Source: Vacuolonema iberomarrocanum LEGE 07170
GTDB taxonomy: Bacteria; Cyanobacteriota; Cyanobacteriia; Elainellales; Elainellaceae
Assembly (NCBI GenBank): GCA_015207365.1
Contig: JADEXA010000057.1
Location: 1 to 46,804 of the forward strand
DNA length: 46,804 bases
Direction: 5' to 3'
A program made the translations under genes and the position numbers. Under the pieces are notes generated by a model. It ran no database searches. It was not told where the DNA came from and saw only the letters and a program-made list of their open reading frames with translations. Of this stretch, positions 16,909-24,710 are shown piece after piece. The stretch's first letter is position 1, and the number at the start of each line of letters is the position of its first letter.

Positions 16909-17358
16909 ATGGGGTGGGCTTTGATGAAGCCAGGACTTGAAGTTTTTCGATGGGGCGATCGCCGTTGTATGTTGCGTGAACTGTTGCCATTCCAGATTTC
17001 CATTGAGAAAGTGACCCTGGCAGGTATCTGTCTATGGGCATTGGCGCTGTATTTGGGGTTCTCTCCAGTGAGCGATTGGGTGATGGAGCAGTTGCAACGC
17101 TGGTTCAACTTTGCAGAGCGATCGCTCTACACGTCCCAGGAAGAATTTGAGCGAACCCGTGTGGCGCGGGAATCCCAAAATGCCTTCTATGCCTCGCTGT
17201 TCAGTATTGTGCCTTTCCTGATAGTCGGTGGATTGGTGAATTTTGGCGTAGAAGTTGGGTTGGGCAAAAATTGGGCACTGAGCCTAGGCATTCTGGCGGC
17301 GATGGGAGCGGGTGTCTATGAGTTGGGGCGTCGCGACGGACAGCAGCCTGAGGAGTAG
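16909..17358 (+). CDS. Small membrane protein of unknown function
   Basis: About 149 residues with three hydrophobic segments: VTLAGICLWALALYLGF (near residue 36), SLFSIVPFLIVGGLVNFGV (near 97) and WALSLGILAAMGAGVYELG (near 125). Between the first and second spans is a charged helix with EEFERTRVARESQNAFYAS. The ATG at 16909 or the one at 16924 may be the start. No family recognised. A very strong hairpin follows at 17401. Probably transcribed alone. Confidence 0.55.
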   Translation: MGWALMKPGLEVFRWGDRRCMLRELLPFQISIEKVTLAGICLWALALYLGFSPVSDWVMEQLQRWFNFAERSLYTSQEEFERTRVARESQNAFYASLFSIVPFLIVGGLVNFGVEVGLGKNWALSLGILAAMGAGVYELGRRDGQQPEE

Positions 17359-17400
17359 CGTTCATCCCCATGATTTCCCGTTTCTTATGCGGGTGTTATT

Positions 17401-17447
17401 GAAAAGCGGTATGAATCGAAACGCCATTTCGATTCATACCGCTTTTC
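17401..17447 (+). terminator. Strong hairpin terminator, 21-bp stem
   Basis: Arms GAAAAGCGGTATGAATCGAAA and its exact complement surround the five-base loop CGCCA. The right arm ends in CTTTTC. It lies 42 bases after the stop of the membrane-protein gene. The stem is unusually long for a simple terminator. Confidence 0.65.
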
Positions 17448-17534
17448 TCTCATTCCTAGAATCAGCAACGCCCCTATTCGGATATCCCTCGGTGCGCAGG
17501 AGCTACGGCAGCTTGATAGAATCTGATACGGACA

Positions 17535-17622
17535 GGACTTACGCAGGTTTTGCGTAATCCTGAGGGAATTCGTTGATGGTGTGGCGCGTCGCGACTGCAA
17601 CATCAACCAAGTGCGTAAGTCC
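17535..17622 (+). repeat. Family-1 MITE-like palindromic repeat, copy D
   Basis: Starts GGACTTACGCAGGTTTTGCG and ends TGCGTAAGTCC, the cleanest terminal inverted repeat in the window. The central palindrome is partly decayed: GTTGATGGTGTGGCGCG on the left against CGACTGCAACATCAAC on the right. Located 84 bases before accA. Confidence 0.87.
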
Positions 17623-17705
17623 TGATGGGTTTTGCAGATGTTGTTTAATTGCACACCTGTTGGGGTTCAAGCCGACAAAGTTATTGGTTGTTGTGAGCCT
17701 TGGGT

Positions 17706-18689
17706 ATGAGTAACGCTGAGCGTCGTCCACTGTTGCTAGATTTCGAAAAACCGCTGGTAGAGCTAGAATCTCGCATCATCCAGATTCGCGAATTGGCAGA
17801 GGAAAATAATGTGGATGTGTCTGATCAGATCGAGCAGTTGGAAGGACGGGCGACCCAACTCCGACGCGAGATTTTTCATAGCTTGACTCCAGCTCAGCGG
17901 TTGCAGGTCGCCCGGCATCCCCGCCGTCCCAGCACCCTGGACTACATTCAGGCGATGACGGATGAGTGGGTGGAGCTGCATGGCGATCGCTCCACAGGCA
18001 GCGACGACAAAGCCCTAGTTGGTGGGGTGGCACGGCTGGCGGGGCGTCCGGTGGTCATGCTGGGGCACCAAAAAGGGCGAGACACAAAGGACAATGTGGC
18101 GCGCAACTTTGGCATGGCCTCCCCTAGTGGCTACCGCAAAGCGATGCGATTGATGAATCATGCCAACCGCTTTGGCATGCCTATCCTCACCTTCATCGAC
18201 ACCCCCGGAGCCTATGCTGGGGTTGAGGCTGAGCGTCTGGGGCAGGGAGAGGCGATCGCCTACAACCTGCGCGAAATGTTTCGGTTGGATGTCCCCATTG
18301 TGTGCACGGTCATTGGTGAAGGTGGTTCCGGGGGGGCTCTAGGAATTGGAGTCGGCGATCGCTTGCTGATGTTCGAACACTCTGTCTATACCGTTGCTAG
18401 CCCAGAAGCCTGTGCAGCTATTCTCTGGAAAGATGCGGGGAAAGCGCCTCAGGCAGCCGAAGCGTTGCGCATCACGGCGACCGACTTACAGAATCTTGGT
18501 ATCCTAGATGAGATTTTGCCAGAACCCGATGGAGGTGCCCATGCGAACCCCCTTGCAGCAGCTGCGACGCTGAAACAGGCGTTAGTGTCCAGCCTCGACC
18601 ATCTGTCGACGCATGCCGCCGCCGAGCTACGAGAGCTGCGATATCAGAAATTTCGCGACATTGGTGTGTTTCTGGAACCCGCTACGTAA
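17706..18689 (+). CDS. accA: Acetyl-CoA carboxylase carboxyltransferase subunit alpha
   Basis: A 327-residue protein, normal for AccA. N-terminal helical part (LDFEKPLVELESRI), then the carboxyltransferase core with LVGGVARLAGRPVVMLGHQK, the oxyanion-hole region FIDTPGAYAGVEAERLGQ and IGEGGSGGALGIGV. It pairs with AccD to move the carboxyl group from carboxybiotin to acetyl-CoA, giving malonyl-CoA, the first committed step of fatty acid synthesis. The ATG at 17706 is chosen over the TTG six bases upstream. No other acc gene is near, as is usual in cyanobacteria. Confidence 0.97.
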   Translation: MSNAERRPLLLDFEKPLVELESRIIQIRELAEENNVDVSDQIEQLEGRATQLRREIFHSLTPAQRLQVARHPRRPSTLDYIQAMTDEWVELHGDRSTGSDDKALVGGVARLAGRPVVMLGHQKGRDTKDNVARNFGMASPSGYRKAMRLMNHANRFGMPILTFIDTPGAYAGVEAERLGQGEAIAYNLREMFRLDVPIVCTVIGEGGSGGALGIGVGDRLLMFEHSVYTVASPEACAAILWKDAGKAPQAAEALRITATDLQNLGILDEILPEPDGGAHANPLAAAATLKQALVSSLDHLSTHAAAELRELRYQKFRDIGVFLEPAT

Positions 18690-19671
18690 ACGGCAATACT
18701 TGGGCTGTGTCCCCTTCAAACGCTACGCTGACAAAGGGAGTCTCACGAATGTGCAGCAACATGCAATCGCCCGGGTGAATCACGTTCTGCCAGAAGGCGA
18801 AAATGCTATAATTTCGAAGGTTAACAATCCTTAACAAAGATCGTCTTGCCAAGGCGATCGTGTGTAGTGGCTGCAGGACGCGCATTCTGTCTACTCAACA
18901 ATGAAGGGTTGTTTGCCAATTTCAATCTCATCCTCTGTTCTCATGTTTTGCCTTTTCGCAATCAATGGTTTTAGCCGGATGTTTCGTTGGCGATCGCCAA
19001 TTCCTCCGGTTCCTCAAATTTCCCTTCATTGCAAGGAGCCATTTGATTTATGACAGTCTGGTCTGATTATCTGATGAGGGAGACTCCTGACTGGAGTTTG
19101 AACGAAAAATGGCGAGATAGATTTCAAGGAATGATAGGCTTGAACGTTTTCAAATCCTTCGCGCGCTTCAATCCTGTTCTTGCCGATCTGTCCTTCACCT
19201 CTATCAACCATCGTTTTCTCCCGCGCGTTCCAAAATCTATTGTTTTGTCGTCTTATTTGTTCCTCTGTTCGTATTGATTCTGTGGCGGTCATTGCCCACT
19301 TAATATCGATTTTTTCTTGCCAACAAAGTGACTCTAGACCGCTGGTCTAGCTTGCGCCCTACTCCATTAGGGTGAGCATCTTCCACGACTCAGTCGCGAA
19401 TTGGATAATCTGCGAATGACATCGATAAATATTTCATCGTTTGGTTCTCTAAGTCGTCTTGTCCGATCGCATCAGTAGGAGTAGTTCCACTATCAATCTT
19501 TTCCTTGCGTTGTTCTGTAACGCTGGTTCTATGGCGCTGAAACCTTATCGTCTCGGAAATTGTCTGATGGATTTGATTTGTGAATGAGGCGCATAACTTG
19601 ATCTGACGTTGTTACGGCTTTTCTCTACGTTCTTCTGTAATTGTTTGTGTTACGAGGCTAAAACTCGATTC
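18690..19671. other. Long intergenic region, pyrimidine-rich, no convincing gene
   Basis: Nearly 1 kb without a supported gene. An ATG at 19050 opens a 75-codon frame with AAGGAG eleven bases upstream, but its product is unlike any protein I know and has no domain pattern. A TATAAT lies at about 18803-18808 and is followed by the hairpin GATCGtcTTGCCAAggCGATC. The plus strand from 19150 to 19660 is rich in T and C. Two stretches around 19503 (GTTGTTCTGTAAC) and 19628 (CGTTCTTCTGTAA) are similar. A decayed gene, a long leader of the SDR gene or an RNA gene are all possible. Confidence 0.4.
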
Positions 19672-20394
19672 ATGACTTCTTCTAAACAAGGCTATGCCCT
19701 AATAACCGGAGCCAGTAGTGGTATCGGCAAGGCGACGGCGCTTGCCTTTGGGCAAGCCGGTATCCCACTGGTTTTGGTCAGTCGATCGCCCGATCGCCTA
19801 GAATCAACCGCTGCTGAGGCTAGAAAACTGGGCGTAGCGGTGCAAACCTATGCTATCGATCTGTCGCAGGTCGAGCAGGTGAAGCCCAAGATGGAGGCGA
19901 TCGCGGCTCAGCATTCCATCGATATTCTGGTGAATAATGCAGGAATGGGCTACACCGGGGAGGTGCTGACCACGCCCCTAGATGATTGGCAACGGGTAAT
20001 GACCCTGAACTTGACCAGTGTGCTGCTCTGTATTCAGGCAATTTTGCCGGGGATGCGCGATCGGCAGCAAGGCACCATTATTAACATTGCCTCTATTGCG
20101 GCTCACCAAGCGTTTCCGGGTTGGGGAGCCTACAACGTCAGCAAAGCGGGTCTAGTGGCCTTATCCAAAACCCTCGCTGCCGAGGAGCGCCCCCATGGGG
20201 TTCGCGTCGTCAGCCTGAGTCCTGGAGCGGTGAACACCCCCATCTGGGATACCGACACCGTACAAGCCGACTTCGATCGCACCAAGATGCTGACCCCCGA
20301 GATTGTTGCCCAAACGATTCTTCATACTGCACTGCTACCTGGCCAAGCCGTCGTCGAAGAACTGACGCTCATGCCAACTGCCGGAGCCCTTTAA
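19672..20394 (+). CDS. Short-chain dehydrogenase/reductase upstream of folE
   Basis: A 240-residue classical SDR: TGASSGIG at residues 12-19, NNAG at 88-91, Ser141, Tyr154 and Lys158 (YNVSK). The Arg37/SRSP region after the second strand suggests NADPH. I use the ATG at 19672 because the longer frame adds a Cys/Phe-rich leader not typical of the family. The next gene, 146 bases on, is folE. Pteridine-reducing enzymes such as sepiapterin reductase are SDRs, so a pterin substrate is a reasonable guess from context only; a 3-oxoacyl-type substrate is equally allowed by the motifs. It is not a close paralog of the SDR at 1026. Confidence 0.88.
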   Translation: MTSSKQGYALITGASSGIGKATALAFGQAGIPLVLVSRSPDRLESTAAEARKLGVAVQTYAIDLSQVEQVKPKMEAIAAQHSIDILVNNAGMGYTGEVLTTPLDDWQRVMTLNLTSVLLCIQAILPGMRDRQQGTIINIASIAAHQAFPGWGAYNVSKAGLVALSKTLAAEERPHGVRVVSLSPGAVNTPIWDTDTVQADFDRTKMLTPEIVAQTILHTALLPGQAVVEELTLMPTAGAL

Positions 20395-20408
20395 CCAAAA
20401 GCTCCGGC
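20380..20408 (+). terminator. Possible hairpin at the end of the SDR gene
   Basis: GCCGGAGC in the last codons and GCTCCGGC after the stop pair exactly. An outer ACTGCC / GGCAGT pair could enclose them, followed by TTTTTATT at about 20422. It may attenuate reading into folE. Confidence 0.4.
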
Positions 20409-20540
20409 TCTGGATGGCAGTTTTTATTGTGCATTCATTTGCTTGCCTGGCATCAAGTCGCTTGCCGCGCGCTTCAGGTGTCAGGGCAAAGTTTTGTTTC
20501 AGGTTTTCACGTTCCATTTGTTGTTTATTGAAGGCTTATC

Positions 20541-21275
20541 ATGACTATTGCCTCTTCTACCTCTTCTAACGGTTCCAACGCAAAAGCTTCTACCACTAGC
20601 TCTGACTCGGCAAACGATGCTCAGCAATCGGCTGGTGTCTCTGTGCGCCCCGATCGCTCCTCTAGTGGTATCAGCGCTGCTGCACCTCAGGGAAAAACTG
20701 AAGTGGGTATGGACGAGATGATGGAGTCGGTGCGTACCATGCTCCAGGCCGTGGGTGAAGACCCTGAACGGGAGGGGCTGCTCAAGACGCCTAAGCGGGT
20801 CGCCGAAGCCATGCGCTTCCTCACCAGCGGCTATGATCAATCCCTCGAAGAGTTGGTGAACAATGCCATTTTTGATGAAGGGCACAATGAAATGGTGCTC
20901 GTGCGTGACATCAATTTCTTTAGTTTGTGCGAACACCATATGTTGCCTTTCATGGGGCGCGCCCATGTTGCCTACATTCCCAACCAGAAGGTGGTGGGTC
21001 TGAGCAAACTGGCACGCATTGTAGAGATGTACTCTCGCCGTCTTCAGGTACAGGAACGTCTCACTCGCCAAGTCGCCGAAGCCATTCAGTCGATTCTTGA
21101 ACCCCAGGGCGTCGCCGTGGTCATGGAAGCCAGCCACATGTGCATGGTGATGCGTGGGGTGCAAAAGCCCGGCTCCTGGACAGTAACGAGCGCAATGCTT
21201 GGTAGCTTCCAAGAAGATCAGCGCACTCGCGACGAGTTCCTCAGCCTGATTCGCCACCAGCCTGCATTCTTCTAG
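20541..21275 (+). CDS. folE: GTP cyclohydrolase I
   Basis: A 244-residue protein. The first 55 residues are a Ser/Ala-rich, probably disordered extension; the rest is a complete type I enzyme. Zinc ligands are Cys130 and His133 in CEHHMLPF and Cys201 in SHMCM. The other family blocks are GLLKTPKRVAEA, VGLSKLARIVEMYSRRLQVQERLT and TRDEFLSLI. It converts GTP to 7,8-dihydroneopterin triphosphate, the entry step to folate and, in many cyanobacteria, to tetrahydrobiopterin-type pterins. Follows an SDR gene by 146 bases and ends with a strong hairpin at 21327. Confidence 0.96.
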   Translation: MTIASSTSSNGSNAKASTTSSDSANDAQQSAGVSVRPDRSSSGISAAAPQGKTEVGMDEMMESVRTMLQAVGEDPEREGLLKTPKRVAEAMRFLTSGYDQSLEELVNNAIFDEGHNEMVLVRDINFFSLCEHHMLPFMGRAHVAYIPNQKVVGLSKLARIVEMYSRRLQVQERLTRQVAEAIQSILEPQGVAVVMEASHMCMVMRGVQKPGSWTVTSAMLGSFQEDQRTRDEFLSLIRHQPAFF

Positions 21276-21326
21276 CTCGCTGCTCGATTGAGAGCGTTTT
21301 TGAAAAACTGGCTCCATTGTGACGAC

Positions 21327-21355
21327 GAGGGTTGCGGAAGTCTTCCGCAACCCTC
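21327..21355 (+). terminator. Hairpin terminator after folE
   Basis: GAGGGTTGCGGAAG and CTTCCGCAACCCTC form an exact 14-bp stem with a one-base centre, followed by ATTTGC. It is 52 bases after the folE stop and between convergent genes, so it may work in both directions. Confidence 0.65.
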
Positions 21356-21425
21356 ATTTGCATGGCTATACTCCAGACTTTGGGCGGGCGATTGTCAGCA
21401 GCGCAAACCACACCCGAATTTGACA

Positions 21426-22943
21426 TCAGAACCTACAGATTGCTTCTGGTTGTACAGGACAGGTGCGATCGCCAAGCGGATTGTCCACCGACTGAAGCCG
21501 CAACAAGTCAGGTAAACTCCCCAATGGAGATACATCTGTGATCTGATTGTTATCGAGAACCAGTACATCTAAACTCGTTAAATTTGCTAACAGAGACACA
21601 TCAGTAGTCTGATTGTCAGAGAGATATAGATCTCGCAGGTCGGTCATATCGGCTAACGCCGAGATATCTGCAATTTGATTGTTATCGAGGTGAAGGTATC
21701 GCAGATCCGTTAGATTCACTAATGAAGACACATCTGCAATTTGATTGTTATCGAGGTGAAGGGTCACCATATTTGACAGATTAGATAAGGGTGAGATATC
21801 TGCAATACCGTTGTTGTTGAGTCTCAGATCATGTAGATTCGTGAGATTTGCTAAGGGCGAGATATCTGTAATGCCAGTGTTATCGAGGCTAAGGCGATAC
21901 AGGTGGGTCAGATTGGCCAATAGAGATATATCCGCAATACGATTGTTGCTGAGATGCAGTCCTCTTAAATTTGTCAAATTCGCTAGCGGTATTATATCTG
22001 TAATCTGATTGTTATCCAGGTTTAGACTCTCCAGGTTGGTCAGATTTGACAACAGAGCCACATCCATAATTTGGTTGTCGCTCAAGGTTAGTGTGGTTAG
22101 GTTATTGAGGTTGGCTAGAGGTGTCACATCCGTAATTTGACTCCCTTCTAGACTTAAATAAGTCAGATTGTTAAGACCTGCTAAGGGATATGGGTCTATC
22201 CCTTGACTACTGCTGATAGTCAGCTCGCTTAAGCTCATTAGATTGGCTAGTGGAGCAATGTCTTCGACTGGATTACTGTGCAAATTAAGATGACTCAGAT
22301 TAGTTAGATTTGCTAAGGGGCTTACATTTGAAATCTGATTTTCTTCCAAGAAAAGGTAGACCAAGTCGGTTACGTTAGCCAACGGAGCAATGTCTGAAAC
22401 TTGATTTCCTGTCAGGTCAAGCTCAGTCAAATTAGTTAGACCTGCGAGTGGGGTCAGGTCTGAAATTTGGTTTCGTCGCAGGGAGAGCTGGGTCAAGTCG
22501 GTTAGCTCTGCTAACGGAGAGATGTCGGAAAGCGAATTTCGATCGGGTGCAGGAGGAATTATTGTCAATTTAGTCAGGTTGGTTAGTCGAGCCAATGGCG
22601 TTATGTCTGAAATTGGATTTGCATAAAGGTCAAGCTTGGTCAAATTGGTCAAACTGGCTATTGGAGCCACATCTGAAATTGATTTGAGTTCTAAGGTCAG
22701 CTCTGTCAGGCTATTGAGTCTTGTTGCAGCCTGTGCACACTCTTGGGTTTCGGCTGTTTCTAGCAGCACTTCAACTGTGTGTGCGGCTTCTGGACTCAAG
22801 CTGGCTTGATTTAGGCACCACTCGGCAAAGGTTTCAAACGTTTCTGGTGCTTCAGATGGGCGATCGCCCTGAGCGACAGCAGTAATACTGCTCACACCCA
22901 TCACGAGCATTGACAACAGACCAACGGTGAATGTTCTTTTCAT
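21426..22943 (-). CDS. Exported leucine-rich-repeat protein, 18 repeats, internalin-like
   Basis: A 505-residue protein with a signal peptide (MKRTFTVGLLSMLVMGVSSI to about residue 25). After a cap domain with two cysteines come 18 consecutive repeats of mostly 22 residues with the SDS22/internalin-type pattern LxxLxLxxNxIxDIxPLANLTN. Repeat 3 carries a five-residue insertion (PPAPD). A C-terminal cap ends with a CPVQPEAICRF cysteine pair. Such solenoids bind proteins or glycans at the cell surface or in the periplasm; the ligand is unknown. Two neighbouring repeats are often near-identical in DNA, suggesting slippage or recombination. The remnant of a second such gene lies upstream at 23139. 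Confidence 0.88.
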   Translation of the reverse strand: MKRTFTVGLLSMLVMGVSSITAVAQGDRPSEAPETFETFAEWCLNQASLSPEAAHTVEVLLETAETQECAQAATRLNSLTELTLELKSISDVAPIASLTNLTKLDLYANPISDITPLARLTNLTKLTIIPPAPDRNSLSDISPLAELTDLTQLSLRRNQISDLTPLAGLTNLTELDLTGNQVSDIAPLANVTDLVYLFLEENQISNVSPLANLTNLSHLNLHSNPVEDIAPLANLMSLSELTISSSQGIDPYPLAGLNNLTYLSLEGSQITDVTPLANLNNLTTLTLSDNQIMDVALLSNLTNLESLNLDNNQITDIIPLANLTNLRGLHLSNNRIADISLLANLTHLYRLSLDNTGITDISPLANLTNLHDLRLNNNGIADISPLSNLSNMVTLHLDNNQIADVSSLVNLTDLRYLHLDNNQIADISALADMTDLRDLYLSDNQTTDVSLLANLTSLDVLVLDNNQITDVSPLGSLPDLLRLQSVDNPLGDRTCPVQPEAICRF

Positions 22944-23138
22944 GGTTATTGCTTTGTCGTTTTGAGGTCAGCTCACTCCAGACATCAAGCATCAGGAACA
23001 GGGATTAAACGTCGCAAGCTATCTCAGGTTGGATGGGGTAGGGGCGATCGCCAATCGGACTATCAGCAAGGCAAAACGCTCTCGTGCTAGACAAGCTGAT
23101 AAGCAGAATTGCTTCCGTACTCTCGTTATGGCCTCTTG

Positions 23139-23385
23139 TTATTTTTGAAACTCAGCGTTGCTATTTGGTAACTGTGGTAACGAGGGTGGCTTCATCATCT
23201 TGTTGTTGCTGAGATAAAACATCGCCAGATCGGTCAGATTATTTGACGGTCAAGGGTTTGCAATCTCATGATCTCCAATGCAAGGCCGAGGTGAATTGGC
23301 CAAATCTGCCAGTATAGGCTATTGAATCGGGGTTTGCTTTACTGATTTCTGCCAGATTGCAGACCAATTTCCGTAACATCTTGGC
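23139..23385 (-). pseudogene. Remnant of a second leucine-rich-repeat gene
   Basis: On the minus strand, positions 23243 to 23139 read NNLTDLAMFYLSNNKMMK and then a proline-rich tail to a TAA stop. The first part is one LRR unit (LTDLxxxYLSNN). Further upstream the same frame gives LADLANSP before a stop codon near 23250, and another frame at about 23375 gives DVTEIGLQSGRNQ, like the D(V/I)TPLxxLTN strand. So the C-terminal end of a degraded LRR gene lies 196 bases upstream of the intact one. Confidence 0.6.
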
Positions 23386-23578
23386 GGAATCTTTCGCTCC
23401 TCAGGTGAAGTAGATTTCAGCCGACCGAGGAATTAAACAATTGGTTAAGACACCGTTTAGTTGCCAGTGCATTCGGTGTTGGTTCGTTTCTTTCCCCACC
23501 GTACTTTTTTGACTAGCAAGTTTTCCTCGGTTGGGTAGTTGTCTGGAAATCTTGTTCACTAGCCCCCAAAACTGGACT

Positions 23579-24109
23579 ATGAAAATCAACGACCTGGTTA
23601 ACCTTTTGCCAGATGGCGTATTGATTTTGAGCGATCGCGGAGAGGTTTTGTTCTCGAATATTTACGCGTCCAAAATTTGTCAAACCCTGTTGAAGCAAAA
23701 TGAAGATGCTCAGGCTCTACCCCCAGAGCTGCAGCAGTTAGTTGAAATCTTTCAGGTAACAGAAACCTATCCGCTAACGCGAGAACGTCTAGCGCTCCTG
23801 GAAGGCGAATTCTATATCGGTGACACCAACGATATTCGGGTGCGGGTACAACTCGTTCAACCCGATGATCGCGAAACGCCATGTTTCTTGGTGGTGCTGG
23901 AAGATCGTCAAGAAACTGTGCGCCGTGCGGCGGCAGCTGAGATTCGCAAGTTTAACCTCACACCCCGCGAAGCAGAGGTATGGCTGTGGCGGCGTACAGG
24001 GCTGACTTACAATGAAATCGCTAACAAGCTGTTTGTGACCATCGACACGGTGAAAAAGCACTTAAAAAGCATCTATGCAAAGCAGGAAGCTGCTCAGTGG
24101 GCAAATTAG
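23579..24109 (+). CDS. LuxR-family transcriptional regulator with a PAS-like N-terminus
   Basis: A 176-residue protein. Residues 1-110 look like a small PAS-type sensor: DLVNLLPDGVLILSDRGEVLFSN opens it and VQPDDRETPCFLVVLEDR closes it. The last 60 residues are a LuxR/FixJ helix-turn-helix: LTPREAEVWLWRRTGLTYNEIANKL, then VTIDTVKKHLKSIYAK. No receiver domain is present, so it is probably a one-component regulator. The ATG at 23579 is used; the upstream TTG at 23531 adds residues unlike the family. A terminator follows at 24215. The target genes are unknown. Confidence 0.83.
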   Translation: MKINDLVNLLPDGVLILSDRGEVLFSNIYASKICQTLLKQNEDAQALPPELQQLVEIFQVTETYPLTRERLALLEGEFYIGDTNDIRVRVQLVQPDDRETPCFLVVLEDRQETVRRAAAAEIRKFNLTPREAEVWLWRRTGLTYNEIANKLFVTIDTVKKHLKSIYAKQEAAQWAN

Positions 24110-24214
24110 AGCTGTGTTTCGATAAAGGCTTGCACTGCTGCTTTATGGGTCTAGAAGCTTGCTTGCATTGCCTCGGGCACAAGCCCTACGACTCAAATCA
24201 ATGCGTGGGTGATG

Positions 24215-24235
24215 AACGGGCACATGCCCGTTTTT
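24215..24235 (+). terminator. Hairpin terminator after the LuxR-type gene
   Basis: AACGGGCA and TGCCCGTT pair around two bases and run into TTTTT, a standard intrinsic terminator 105 bases after the stop. Confidence 0.7.
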
Positions 24236-24246
24236 CATAGGGAAAA

Positions 24247-24325
24247 AGCTTACGCAATTTGTTGATTTTGTAGTTGCATGGCGGCCACAAGATCAACAAA
24301 TTCCCACGGAACTGACGCAAACCTT
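24247..24325 (+). repeat. Family-1 MITE-like palindromic repeat, copy E (degenerate)
   Basis: Has AGCTTACGCAATTTGTTGATTTTGTAG on the left half and GGCCACAAGATCAACAAATT on the right half; the pairing is now imperfect and the right end reads CTGACGCAAACC. It is 102 bases from copy F. The spacer contains the inverted pair GGATTTTTTCC / GGAAAAAATC. Confidence 0.7.
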
Positions 24326-24427
24326 GAGGCGCGCACAATCCAAGGAGGATTTTTTCCGACAAAGGGCTGGGTAAAATCCTTCTTGGAAAAAATCATCTTT
24401 GCAATCAGCAGTGGTAAACCTTGGGCT

Positions 24428-24516
24428 GGACTTATGCATTTTGTTGATGGTGTGGCCGCCATGCGCCCACACCATCAACGAATTTGCTTAGGATTACGCA
24501 AGCTTTGCGTAAATCC
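24428..24516 (-). repeat. Family-1 MITE-like palindromic repeat, copy F (inverted)
   Basis: GGACTTATGC at the left, then GTTGATGGTGTGGCCGCC / GCGCCCACACCATCAAC, then GGATTACGCAAGCTTTGCGT with AAATCC at the right end. As in copy C, the double TTACGCA/TTTGCGT end is on the right. Together with copy E it forms a nested pair in the 600-base gap before cruA. Confidence 0.85.
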
Positions 24517-24710
24517 TCTTGGGGTGTTCTGAAGAGTATGCTGTGGAGACGGGTCTTTTGGGAACGGATTTGGCTCATTATTTTGGTTAGATTCCTGGCA
24601 CGAAGCTCCAGAAGGTCTGAAAATGTGGGAGATTTGTAAAGTTGTTTGGATGCGATCGCCCCTTCAGTGTGAGATAACTGCGGGATGCGAGCCGCGTATT
24701 GCAGAGCCGC

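Noticed and set aside
19050..19277. 75-codon frame with AAGGAG upstream
   Set aside because: The product has no recognisable pattern and the spacing to AAGGAG is long; kept only as a remark on the intergenic region.
21426..22943. Regular DNA repeats resembling a CRISPR array
   Set aside because: The period is 66 bases and the repeats translate into leucine-rich repeats in one long frame; there are no unique spacers.
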